Shown in pieces: positions 23,216 to 34,259 of a DNA stretch of 64,000 nt. Under the pieces are notes generated by a model, which worked only from the letters and a program-made list of their open reading frames with translations, was not told the DNA's origin and ran no database searches. The stretch is from Trichopria drosophilae (lineage: Eukaryota; Arthropoda; Insecta; Hymenoptera; Diapriidae), in contig CM059584.1 in the NCBI GenBank assembly GCA_030407085.1, positions 145,132,001 through 145,196,000 on the forward strand, in the 5' to 3' direction. Positions within the stretch are counted from its first letter, which is position 1, and the number at the start of each line of letters is the position of its first letter. The translations under genes and the position numbers were made by a program.

Positions 23216-23289
23216 TATACTTTTTCGTTTGTTGGGACCTCTGATTCAAGTTACCTCCCCCAAAAAATTGTTTTATGGTCCTATGTAAT

Positions 23290-23370
23290 CCCAGCAAACA
23301 CAAAAGTAGCAGTTATGTAACAATGTAACCATTACGTAAATATTATCTGTTACTTTTCGTATTTGCAGGG
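23290..23370. mobile_element. 81 bp palindromic mini-element with CCCAG ends
   Basis: Begins CCCAGCAAACACAAAAGTA and ends with TACTTTTCGTATTTGCAGGG, an imperfect inverse. It resembles a family of CCCAG(T/C)AAAC-ended elements elsewhere in the window (30024, 63101). Confidence 0.6.
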
Positions 23371-23700
23371 ATTAATCACTGACACTTCTCGAAAAAAAAT
23401 AACACCGCAAAATTCATTTTTTTTTTTTTTATACAACTTGAATCAGAAGTGGAGGATCTGACAGATTTTTGGTCGCTGAAAACGAATTCTTTGTCCAAGT
23501 TAACTGTTGTTTCGGATTTTTCATATATCCCAATCTTAAAATGCCAAAAAGTATATTTTTCGGATCACATATCTTAAAATCCTGAAGTGATGGGTCAAAT
23601 CGGTAACAGATTCGTTTTCACCAGAAAAAAATCTATAAGATCCACTATTTTTTATTCAAGTGATCTCGGAAAAATTTTTTTTTTTCGTCCTGTGTAGTTA

Positions 23701-24282
23701 TCGCAAAGACATCAAAACTTTTTAAAATGCATTTCATAAATTTATTATGAAATATTTTTATCGATTTCTTTTATAAACACGTCGTTGTTTTTCTTACAAT
23801 GATATTTGAACACGCACGAACACGTATGTACACACATGTGCATCGCACGTAATCTATAGGTGTGCGTACCACTCCCTGAGAAATGACGGGCCAATCACGG
23901 GTCAGTTTTTAGGTCAGCCATTTTAGTTGTCGCCGACGCTTATTTTCTCATGAAAACTGGACAATACTGTTGATACACACGGAATGTGAATTGACATAAG
24001 CGGCAAGAGAGGTTATATAGCAAGTGTTCTGTACTTCTGTTGTTAAATTAGCGACAAAGAAAATTAAAATAAATTATTATTAATTTATGTTGCAAAAAGT
24101 TACTTCCAAGGTAAAAAATAATTTTTCTAGGTAAGTACATAATCCCTTAGAGATTACAAAGCGTTGCTATGTTTTAATTTAACATGCAATAAAACTGATT
24201 GATGTCTATTATAATTTCAGGTAGAGAACTTCACTTTTGCTTCTAAAAAGTTTAACCGCAATTTTGCGGTTTATTGACAAAA
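23701..24282 (+). promoter_or_regulatory. Snr1 upstream region and 5' UTR with a probable UTR intron
   Basis: The unique sequence includes GGGTCAGTTTTTAGGTCAGCC and a CCATTTTAGTTGTCGCC block near 23900-23935, in the expected promoter zone. A good donor (CTAG/GTAAGT at 24131) and acceptor (TAATTTCAG ending 24220) define a probable 90 bp 5' UTR intron at 24131-24220. No TATA box or transcription start can be fixed by eye. Confidence 0.5.
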
Positions 24283-25644
24283 ATGGCTCTCAGAACGTAC
24301 GGTGATAAACCAATAAGTTTCCAAGTCGAAGAAAATGGAGAGTATTACTGCATTGGTTCGGAAGTTGGAAACTATCTACGCCTCTTTCGAGGATCACTAT
24401 ACAAACGATACCCTGGAATGTTTCGACGTTCAATTACCAATGACGAACGAAAGAAATTAGTAGAATTAGGTTTAAGCCAACATGTATTAGCCTCCAGCGT
24501 ATCGTTGCTCCGTGCTAGTGAAGTCGAAGATATTATTGAGGGTAACGATGATAAATATAAAGCAGTTTCGGTCCATTCCTCAGAACCTCCCGCTCCGAGG
24601 GAAGGAAAGACTAAAAAATCAATGGCATGGGTACCAAGTTTACCAAATAGTTCTCACCTTGATGCTGTACCGCAAGCAACTCCAATAAACAGAAATAGGG
24701 TACACAATAAAAAAGTTCGAACTTTCCCTCTATGGTACGTCAATTTAAAATATATGTTGCAAATAAATTCATGCAATTTATATAATTCTTTTATTGTAGT
24801 TTTGACGATACTGATCCTTCATCAAATTTGGAAAATGCTGGACAACAAGAAATGCTTGTTCCAATTAGATTAGATATGGAAATCGAAGGCCAAAAACTAC
24901 GAGATACATTTACGTGGAATAAAAATGGTAAGGATCAAATAATTAATTCCTTTAATAGCAAATGTAAAGAACGTTTACATATTTTTCAGAGAGTTTAATA
25001 ACTCCAGAACAATTTGCCGAAGTTCTCTGTGACGATTTAGATTTGAATCCGTTAACATTTGTCCCTGCAATCGCCCAAGCAATAAGACAACAAATCGAAG
25101 CTTTCCCTCAGGAAACGATTATAGAAGACCAATGCGACCAAAGAGTGATCATAAAGCTTAATATTCATGTAGGTAATACATCGTTAGTAGATCAAGTGGA
25201 GTGGGATATGTCGGAAAAAGAAAACAATCCTGAAAAATTTGCAATGAAATTATGCGCCGAGTTGGGTCTTGGTGGAGAATTCGTTACAGCTATTGCCTAC
25301 AGGTACAGTAGAAATTTTTAATAAATTCGGTTCAAAACGAATAAATGTTCTTATATTCCGTAGTGTACGTGGACAATTATCCTGGCATCAGCGGACATAC
25401 GCGTTTTCTGAGGCACCGTTACCCACGGTTGAAGTTCCTTTCAGACCCCCATCCGAAGCCGATCAGTGGGCACCGTTCCTGGAAACTTTAACCGATGCAG
25501 AAATGGAAAAGAAAATACGAGATCAAGATCGTAATACTCGGTACGTCAATTTAAATATTTCTTATTTAGTCAACAAAATTTATTACTTAAAATGTTTGTT
25601 ACAGTCGAATGAGAAGACTTGCAAACACCACACCCGGATGGTAA
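24283..25644 (+). CDS. Snr1: SNF5/SMARCB1 subunit of SWI/SNF (BAP/PBAP) chromatin remodeller
   Basis: Five coding exons: 24283-24734, 24800-24927, 24990-25302, 25364-25540, 25605-25644. All introns (65, 62, 61, 64 bp) are GT-AG, and joining keeps frame for 369 residues, the usual length of Drosophila Snr1 and close to human SMARCB1 (385). The protein is a core nuclear subunit that helps seat the remodeller on the nucleosome. Visible parts: winged-helix DNA-binding domain (about 1-105, with [21 protein letters not shown]); the [15 protein letters not shown] linker; SNF5 repeat 1 (about 170-235, [23 protein letters not shown]); SNF5 repeat 2 (about 243-310, [27 protein letters not shown]); and the basic C-terminal helix [19 protein letters not shown], which contacts the acidic patch in the human protein. 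ATG 24283 (AAAATGG) was chosen because [10 protein letters not shown] aligns with the family start. A few upstream codons are open but have no ATG. Confidence 0.97.
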
Positions 25645-26140
25645 ATAGTATTCCACATCAGCGATTCAGGAATTCACCATCTCTACGATTTGAATAGTAT
25701 TGTAAAAATAATTTCGTATTCTTTATTTACTCTGCGTAATTACATAATATAGAAAATAAAAAAGATGACGATGGTAGTATAACTGCTGAAGTTCCTATCG
25801 AAGTCCAAATGAAATTATAATACTGATGTTATTATTTAATATTTTTTATAATTGATGTCACAGCACTTTCATGTTTTTAGAATTTTTTTTTAGGTAATAT
25901 ACAATTATTGAATTAATTTACTGTCTAATAGTCAATTGCCAGCTTTCTGTTTCTGTTAGAATATCTTTTTGACGACAGTTACTTAAGCAGTTTCATCGTA
26001 AGTGATATTGTAAGGAATTCATGTACACGATATCAAGTAATGATATCGATGATACAGTTCTTAAATTAGTGCTTATTTTGCGGCAACTGTAAATTATTAA
26101 TAGGTTTTATATATTTCAATAAAGCTGAACGAACAAAACA
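25645..26140 (+). other. Snr1 3' UTR
   Basis: The sequence after the TAA reaches an AATAAA at 26118-26123, a fitting polyadenylation signal. Inside it, 25752-25820 is an open run of 22 codons plus TAA (ENKKDDDGSITAEVPIEVQM...) preceded by AG. Splicing exon 4 to it would hit a stop at once, so it is probably not Snr1 coding. Confidence 0.6.
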
Positions 26141-27165
26141 ATACAACAAAACCTTTTTTTCAATAAATTGCACCCGAAATCATATGGTTTCGTAATTATA
26201 ATTTATTAAAGCGAATTGCATACATATTCAATTGCCTCAATCAATTGTCAAAACTCTTGGTTTAACTGAAATGCAGTAAATTGTTTGAAATGAAATATTG
26301 AATATTATTAATTTTCTGTACTTCATGGTAATTTTGAATATTTTTAAATATTTTAAAAGAAACGAACCTGTTACTAATTAATACACAAACACAAATTTTA
26401 AACTAGCTTTTAATTGAAACATTCAATATTTGAAGAAACTTATTAAATCGTTACTTACCTTTTTTGTGTTAACGACATCCAGTCATTCTTAATCAACATT
26501 GATATGGAAGAAGTGTAAAACCTAAGTTACTTTTTAATTTTACAATATTGTAGAGTTTACGAGGGTGACACATCAGTTCACCGAGAAGTATCTTTAAAAT
26601 TAAAATAAAATCTTATATGACCGCATCATGAAGAATTTGAAAATTTATTATTTATAATTATCGTCAGTCGATTAATCATACTAATTTTAATTGGATTTCA
26701 ATATTGTAGAGTAGTTTTTATCTTTACTACTAATTTTCAGTACAAGAATTTAAAGATTTTTATAATGCATAAAGTTACTTCGATCCAGAAATATTAACAT
26801 CAATATGTTCGATAATATTTCCATTCGTTGTTTATATTTCAGTATTGAAAATAATTATTTGCAATTAATAGTATTAGGAAAGCGTCGAAAGAAATAAAAT
26901 TTCTGTTGTGGTCTAATCTGACACTTAATCTGAGGTTTAAGCCTAAATTATAACTAATATTAAACGTAAATTATAACTAATATTAAACCTAAATTATAAC
27001 TAAATAATAATGACATAAATGATTATTAGGATATACATACAATAAACTGAATAAATCTTTAATGGGTATAAACTATTGAAAAAAAAAAGAAGAAAAACAG
27101 AAATAGTGAATAATATGCTAAATAATGAAAACAGATAATAGAAATACGTGTGTAGCAGTTCGGTT
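26141..27165. other. Intergenic A+T-rich DNA with one short tandem repeat
   Basis: No gene recognised. A 23 bp unit (TAAATTATAACTAATATTAAAC plus one base) repeats at 26944, 26967 and 26990. Confidence 0.5.
26943..27004 (+). repeat. 23 bp tandem repeat, about 2.7 copies
   Basis: The start TAAATTATAAC recurs at 26944, 26967 and 26990 with a single-base difference between units. Confidence 0.8.
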
Positions 27166-27710
27166 TTATTCAGTCGGAACTAAAACCCTATTTAAGTCAT
27201 CGGAACGTTGTATCGCAAGCCACGTACATAACTTTGTCTTAAAACTTGCAATGCTTTTATCATTTTCACGCAACGAAGTCGGTATTAAATTTAAACATTT
27301 ACAGCCTATATAATCTAAAGCTCTCTGACCAATAGTTTTGTTCCTTTTTGGTAACGTTAATAGTTTGTTTGCGTTTCCTCTGGTATTTAGAGAATGGTAC
27401 GTGTTACTGAGTTCATTGTACAATATAAAGAAGCATTTAGATAAAATAATTTTCTGATCGTAAGTAGTGAATTTACTTTATACAGTTCCTGGAGCTCACT
27501 TGTTGGAAATAAACGAAGTTTGAAAAACATTACTTTTAATATCAAATTTTGAAAAGTTTGTAAGGGATTGATTACATTATTATATGCACCATCCCATGCA
27601 ATGATACCATATCTTATAATTGAAAGAAATAGCGAATGGTAAATTGTTATAGAAGCTGTTTGATATTCAAAAACGATCTCAACTTGTAAAAATAATTGAT
27701 GAAATCTTCG
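27166..27710 (-). pseudogene. LINE reverse-transcriptase C-terminal fragment
   Basis: Minus-strand reading gives ITIYHSLFLSIIRYGIIAWD, then NPLQTFQNLILKVMF, LFPTSELQELY and IRKLFYLNASLY. After a frame slip near 27425-27430 it continues as YHSLNTRGNANKLLTLPKRN, GQRALDYIGCK and SIASFKTKLCTWL. This is the characteristic region after the reverse-transcriptase core in many non-LTR retrotransposons (CR1/Jockey-like). Both ends are truncated and the frame is broken, so it is dead. The exact clade cannot be set by eye. Confidence 0.78.
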
Positions 27711-27849
27711 ATTTCGAAAATGTCTCGAATTATTATCGTTGTATAAATCCTTACGAATGCAACATCGAATAACATTATTTGAGAATATATATTCAGATTC
27801 AACTGAAAAATGTTAGTAACTGCAAAGAATCCTTTTGATTACAAATATT

Positions 27850-28592
27850 TCGACATTTCTAATGCTAAAAATATAATGTGAAAAATACAAAATGTGGTTT
27901 TGAATATGGTAATGAATGTAATTGATGCTGAATTTATTATATTATTTAACAATGTCGATACTATTATTCACTTATATCGCAATATTAATTTGCCAAATCT
28001 TTTTTATTGCTTGTCAATCTGGTCACCTTATACAGCACAAGAAATTTCTCATCTGGAATCGGTTCATCACAATTTAATTAGATATCTTTCCTTCAAATCT
28101 GGTTCTCTAATGCATATTTTTGACCACGATTATCAACATCATGCAACCGCTTTCAATCTCCCTACTGTAAAATCCATACACCGATCCCATGATTTACTTT
28201 TGGATTATAATATTGTCAATTTAACTTGTTATATCTAATTTATTCGAACGAGTAGTCTCACATAGCTTACGCTCTTTTAGACTTATCTGCGAGGGTCTCC
28301 ATTAAACTAATTATGGCTTTTTCTCGACTATTCCGCATGACGGCATAATGAATGCAGCTTCGGTTTACTTCCGTTCAAATCGACAATAAGAAGACCTACT
28401 TCAGCTTTCGTTTAAAATATTTTTTTCTGTTTAATTAGCTTCAGTTTTAAAATTAGTCGTTGGCTTTTGTAATTCATATTTTCGTTATTTTTGTTATCTT
28501 TATAAATTGTACAGATTTAGTGCCACGAGGTACATTGTTGTAAAAGTGTCTGTAATCTGTGCCATTGATCTCAATAAATAAATAAATAAATA
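27850..28592 (+). pseudogene. Second LINE 3' fragment with (TAAA)n tail
   Basis: Open frame 27894-28238 encodes LPNLFYCLSIWSPYTAQEIS, HLESVHHNLIRYLSFKSG and FNLPTVKSIHRSHDLLLDYN, typical of the post-catalytic reverse-transcriptase region. A +1 shift at its end leads to LFERVVSHSLRSFR and NAASVYFRSNRQ followed by TAA at about 28389. The 3' UTR ends in five AATA/TAAA units (about 28570-28592), the kind of tail left by target-primed insertion. 5'-truncated and frameshifted. It lies head to head with the minus-strand LINE relic. Confidence 0.78.
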
Positions 28593-29439
28593 AATTTCTC
28601 ATATTACGTTTCAGAGTGTTTAATTTGCGTTAATTCTAAAAACTAAAAATGATTCTTGTTTTATTTATCAAAGATGCAGAATTAGTGAAAATGAAGTGAT
28701 CAAAAGAATTGAAAATATATAAATATTTTTTAACCGATTTTCATTTACTTCTTTTTAATAAATATTTGACTAAGATACAATGTTGAAAGTTTATCATAAT
28801 AAATAAAACAAAATTGAAAAGAATTCTCATTAATCCTGATTCTGTCCTTGATATTTTGGAGTAAGACGAATTCAAATTTGATACTTGTAATAAAGAAAGA
28901 TCATAGAATATTTAATGTCCAGAATTATTTTATTTATTTCTTTCTATTCTATTTAATTATCTCAGTAAATAAAAAAAGATTGAAATGTGTTAAATTAAAA
29001 TCCATACTTCGTAGTCATGATTGGCTCTTATTCATCCAATTGTTTTGAGCATTGAGAATAATATAAACAAATTAATATTCTCGATTCTTTTTAATACTTT
29101 TAGTCTACAAATTGAATGACAAGAATTGATATTTAGTATTCTGTTGAATTCGTTTGATAATTTTTCTAATTTAGTGTATTAATCTAAAATATTTATAATA
29201 TTTGAAATTTTAAACGTATATTATAATATTATAGTCCATTTTTGAAGACAAAAACCTGATTGAATACAATAATAATTCTGTAATAACATTTTTCTTTAGT
29301 TGTTAGGTTTTTTTGGAAAAAGTACAATGAGAAATATTTTGCTGGAAATCCCATTTCAGATGGTATTTTTGGGACAGAACAGTGGAATGGAGGGAAATTG
29401 CCATAATTTGTGGTAAAAATTACCAGATTTTATCAGAAA
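28593..29439. other. Intergenic A+T-rich DNA, no feature recognised
   Basis: No coding or repeat structure recognised before ACTAAT-type words begin at about 29440. Confidence 0.4.
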
Positions 29440-30023
29440 ATAATTTTGGTGGTCTAAAGACGGTGTCTTATTGAATTAATAATGATTTTTACTGATAAAC
29501 AGTAAAAAACACCAAATTCGATAGTAAAATGCCACTAAACTGAAATTAGTCAATGTCTTTTTTAATATCTTATTACTAAAATGAATTAGTGAAATTTTAC
29601 TAAAGGATTAGTAATTTTTTTAAGAAATAAGTGGACAACAGTTGTTCTCTAATAGAAGTTGAGGCCATTCTTATTAATAAATAATAAAACAGCTACTAAT
29701 TCATAAGTTGATTAAATTCAATTAATTTCAAACAGGTATTTTTATTATCTCGTTACTAAATTAGATAAATTTGTCTAATAAATTAGTAGTTTTAGGAGAC
29801 TTTTTATTAGTAAAGAGTTTTACTAAATTTTAAATAAGTCACCAACTAACTAAACTATTACCCAGGTGGCACCAATTCGGCATTATGCCAACATACGAGC
29901 AAATAACGTTGCATTTCTATGTAAGCATATTTTCAGCATGTGCTTCGCCATTTATGCGGTGCATATGCTCACACATTGTGCAGCAAACCTTGTCAACATT
30001 ATTACAGAAATATGCTTTATTAT

Positions 30024-30185
30024 CCCAGTAAATGAAAACGAATAGAAAGTTAAAAATACGAATTGAAATGATGTCAAGTGAATTAAAAAGTGGATTCAAT
30101 TAATCATTTGTTTTAATTCATTTTAATTCACTTGAATTCATTTCAATTCGTATTTTCAACTTTCTATTCGTTTTCGTTTTCTGGG
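30024..30185. mobile_element. 162 bp palindromic MITE with CCCAGTAAA ends, copy 1
   Basis: Begins CCCAGTAAATGAAAACGAAT and ends ATTCGTTTTCGTTTTCTGGG. The arms pair through AGAAAGTTAAAAATACGAAT and TGAAATGA.TCAAGTGAATT to a short loop. Two close relatives lie at 63101-63278 and 63719-63834. Confidence 0.88.
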
Positions 30186-30784
30186 ATATTCATTACCGTT
30201 CATACACATTTGTAGCATGACATGATGTAATTATGTCGACTTATCGTCCAACTTTTTTTGAAATGCACAACACATATGTCACATGTCATGTTGCAATTAT
30301 GTCTGCATATTTTTACATAAGAGTAGCATATTGTCAACACGTGTTAGAATTATGCCCTCATGTTGCGCACCTTTTTACAAAAGAACTGCATAGTTGCAGC
30401 ACGCCATGTTGCTTTTATGTCTACCCATTACAGGTAAGTGTATTTGAGTAGAATTTTAATAATTTTTAGTGACAGCACATCTCTAAAACCAAGAAATAAC
30501 AATGTGCGAAAGGATGCTTGCTGTGATACAAATATACACCTAAACGTATGCTTCAGTCATGTCGACATAATTGCAACACAACGTGTTGAAAATATGCTGC
30601 TCTTTGGTAAAAAGATACACAACGGGTAGGCATAATTACAACATAACGTGCTGCAAATATGCTCCTTTTTTTCTAAAAAGGTCAGCATGAGTAGACATGA
30701 TTGCGACATAGCGTAGCAAATGTATGTTTAGGCAAACCATGTTGCTCACGTACGCATCATTTGTCGCCGTACAATCTGCAACTA

Positions 30785-30976
30785 CAGTAGGACCTCTCTT
30801 ATTCTAATTTTCCCCTTACCCCCACTTACTTTGCTTGCGAGCTTGTGATTCGTGGACAATATTTTTCGTTGACTTTTCGTGTGATAGTGGGAGAAGACTT
30901 TTGGGAGATGGATTAGAATAAGAGAGGCTGAACAATTATAATAAAAAAGGCAATTAGAATAAGAGAGGTCCTACTG
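30785..30976. mobile_element. TA-flanked pogo/mariner-type MITE, copy 4 (192 bp)
   Basis: TA at 30783-30784 and 30977-30978. Termini CAGTAGGACCTCTCTTATTC and the exact inverse GAATAAGAGAGGTCCTACTG. GATTAGAATAAGAGAGGCTG repeats the terminal motif internally, as in copies 1 and 2. Confidence 0.9.
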
Positions 30977-31699
30977 TATTGATACAGTCGATTGCATTGC
31001 ATGTAGATAATATGCAGACATAATATTAGATATTTCTGCTGAGACACTACGTTACTAATAAATTCAATAACAAATTACTAATTCATGAGACAAATTTTAC
31101 TCGTTTCAAATTACATTTTAGTAATTGTATTTGTAGTAATTGTTTTTTTTTTAATGTCTTGTTGTTACAAAGAATTCGTTAAACATATCGAATAACTTAG
31201 TAGTTTTAGGAATGAAAGACGTCCACTAATTGAATTCGAAATGATTTTGAATAATAAAGAGTAAAAAACTACTATTTCAGTAGTTAAATTCAAATAATCT
31301 GAAATTAAGTAAATCATGTTTAAGAATCAAATGCCGACGAGCAACTGATCTCTTACTTACTTTTTGTAATAATCAGTAACAAACTACTAATTCGTTAGTT
31401 AAATTCTACTAATCTCAAATGAATTAATATATTTTTTAATGTCAGATAAAAAAAAAACGAATAAGTGAATTTTTGTTAAATGTATTAGTTTACTAATATG
31501 AAATGATAAATCATATTACTAAAATCAACTAATAAATTTTACTAACAAATTAGTAGTCATTTGGAGAAATAAGTCGGCAACTAACTAAAACATTAGTGAC
31601 TTTTGTAAACAAATTCAGTGAAGAATGAATACGTTCCGAGTTGGTGACTAAATGAATTAGTAACGATTTTTATTAACAAGCAGTAAAACATTACAGGTT

Positions 31700-33660
31700 C
31701 AGTAGTAAAATTCTACTAATCGTATTTTTTAATATCTTATTACTAATTACTAATTTTACTAATTAATAAGTAGTTTCAGGAGTATAAGTCAGCGAGTATT
31801 TGAATTAATACAGATCTTTACTAAAAAAGATTAAAACATTACCAGTTCAGTAGTCAGATTTTGCTAGTACCAAGTTAGTAATTATATTTTTCAAATATCT
31901 TATTACTATAATGAATTTATTAAAATTGAATAAGGAATTAATTTTAGGAGTCAAACGTCAGTAACTAATTGAATTAAAATAGATTTTTTCTAATAGAGGG
32001 ATAAAAATTAATAATTTATTTTTTTTTATTGTATTTTTTTAAATTTTACCAATAAATTAGTAATTTTAGGAGACATAAGTCGATGCCTTTTTATTAATAA
32101 AGGTCTTTACTAGAAAAAAAAACGAAATTATTAGTAAAATCTGCATTTCAAATTAGTAATTTTATCTTTTTATACCTTGGCTAGTTAAATTTAACTAATT
32201 AATTAGTAGTTTTAGAAGTGCAAAGTCGCCCACTAATTAAACTCCTTTGATTTTTACAAATAAGCAGTAAAAAACGACTAGTTCAGTAGTTAAAGTCTAG
32301 TAATTATAATTTACTTAATGTTTTTAATATCGTACTAGTAAATTGAATTCGCGAATTTTTACTAATGTATTAGTAGTTTACCAATCTGAAATTAATAATT
32401 GTATAGTTTAATAACTTATTACTAAAATCAATTGTTAGATATCACTTAGAAATTAGTAGTTGTTTGAAGAAATTAGTCGGCAACTAACTAAAACATTAGC
32501 GATTTTTGCTAACAAGCCAATAACAAACTAATAATTCATGAGAAAAATTCTACTCATACGAAATTAGTATACTTATACATACAATTATAATTGTATTTTT
32601 TACTGTCTTTTTGCTATAAAGAATTTATTAAATATAACAAATTAATTATAGTTTTAAGAGCCAATAGCAGCAGAAAACGGAATTAGTAATGATTTTTACT
32701 AATGCAACAGGGAAAATCTACTGAACTCAAATTAATTCTTGTATTTTCTAAAATCTTGTTAGTAAATGTATTAATTAAATTAGGCTAGATGAAGCAATCG
32801 TTTTAGGAAGAAAAAGTCTTTCCCTAATAGAAGTACCCATCGTTCTTACTAAAATCATAAAAAGTACTAACTCATAAGTCGATTAAATTCTACTAATTTC
32901 AAATGAGTAAATGTATTTTGAATATCTCTTTATTAAATTAAATTAGTTAAATTTGATTAATAAAGTACTAGTCTTAGGAGACAAGTCGATGGCTTTGTAA
33001 TCGTTAAGATTTTTGCAAATAAAATAAAAAACTATTAATTCATTGGTGAAATTTTGCTCATCTCAAATTACTAATTGCATCATTTAATATATTATTAATA
33101 TAATCAACAGTGAAATATAACTAATTAATTAGTAGTTTTGAAAGTGAAAAGTCGTCAACTATTTGAATTAGCAATGAATTTTACTTATGAAGAGTAAAAA
33201 ACTACCAGTAAATTGAATTCGCGAATTTTTACTAATGTATTAGTAATTTACCAATCTGAAATTAATAATTGTATAGTTTAATAACTGATTACTAAAATCA
33301 ATTGTTAAATATCACTTAGAAATTAGTAGTTGCTTGAAGAAATTAGTCGGTAACTAACTAAAATATTAGTGATTTTTGCGAACAAGCCAATAACAAACTA
33401 ATAATTCATGAGAAAAATTCTACTCATACGAAATTAGTATACTTATACATATAATTATAATTGTATTTTTTAATGCATTTTTGCTATAAGGAATTTATTA
33501 AATATAACAAATTAATTACAGTTTTAAAAGCCAATAGTAACAGCAACCGGAATTAGTAATGATGTTTACTAATTCATTACAGAAAGTCTACTAAACTCAA
33601 ATTAATTTTTGTATTTTTTAAAATTCTGTTAGCAAAACGTATTAGTTAGATCTCAACAGT
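31700..33660 (+). repeat. Left arm of the ~2 kb inverted repeat in the satellite
   Basis: Pairs with the reverse complement of 36060-38090. Long near-identical stretches include the GAATTCGCGAATTTTTAC node (about 32347 and 33208), the GAGAAAAATTCTACTCATAC node, and the unique GTCTTTCCCTAATAGAAGTA phrase (about 32815), mirrored near 36900. Confidence 0.88.
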
Positions 33661-34259
33661 AGTTACATTCTACTAATTTGAAATTAGTAATTGTACTATT
33701 TGATATCTTATTACGAGCATTAATTGTTAAACTATTAATTGGCTAACTAATTAAATTATTAATGAATTCTACAAACAAAGAGTAAAAACCTAGTAGTATT
33801 TTTTAATATCTTATTGCTAAATTAAATTAATTAAATGGTACTAATACATTACTAGTTTTTGGAGACATAAGTCGGCAAATCATTGAATAAGTGATGATTT
33901 GTACAAATAAAGATCAAAAAATAGGAATTTATTAGTAACATTCTACTAATCTGAAATTGGTAATTGTATCTTTAAATATCTTATTATTATAAAGAATTAG
34001 TTAAATATAACTAACTAATTAGCAGGTTTAGGAGTGAGTCATTCAACCAGCACTAATTGTTATTATAAAATATTAAGAAACTACTGGTTCAGTAGTCAAA
34101 TTTTGCTAATGCAAAGTTAATCATTGTATGTTTCAAATATCTTATTACTAAAATAAATTAGTTCTTACTATTTAAATCTGAATTTGTTAAATACTATTAA
34201 TCAAAACACAAAAATTGGGCTCCTAAATGAATTAGTAATTTACTAAATATGAAGATTTA

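Larger units (their letters stand above)
21972..23700. mobile_element. Cluster of related foldback elements
   Basis: At least three copies of one ~310 bp palindromic family. Copy 1 runs 21972-22285, ending TAACACAGGACCACA and its inverse TGCGGTCTTGTGTTA. Copy 2 abuts it from about 22284 to 22530, with a likely separated right part near 23218-23286. Copy 3 is at about 23400-23700. All share TTGAATCAGAAGTGGAGGAT and ATCTTATAGATTTTTGG in mirrored order, plus GAAAACGAAT. A pogo-type MITE and an 83 bp CCCAG element lie within the cluster. Non-coding. Confidence 0.75.
29866..31028. mobile_element. Foldback of CATGTTGCAATTATGTC units inside the satellite
   Basis: The satellite stops at about 29865 and resumes at about 31030. 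In between, units such as CATGATGTAATTATGTCGAC, CATGTTGCAATTATGTCTGC and CCATGTTGCTTTTATGTCTACC read rightward up to about 30425. Their inverse forms (GTCGACATAATTGCAACACA, TAGGCATAATTACAACATAA, TAGACATGATTGCGACATAG) follow from about 30555 to 30715. Two later MITEs sit inside it (30024-30185 and 30785-30976). Short frames at 30233-30451 and 30438-30629 are repeat by-products. Confidence 0.65.

Noticed and set aside
24274..24282. Three-codon N-terminal extension of Snr1 (TTG start)
   Set aside because: It needs a non-ATG start. The ATG at 24283 has a good context and matches the family N-terminus.
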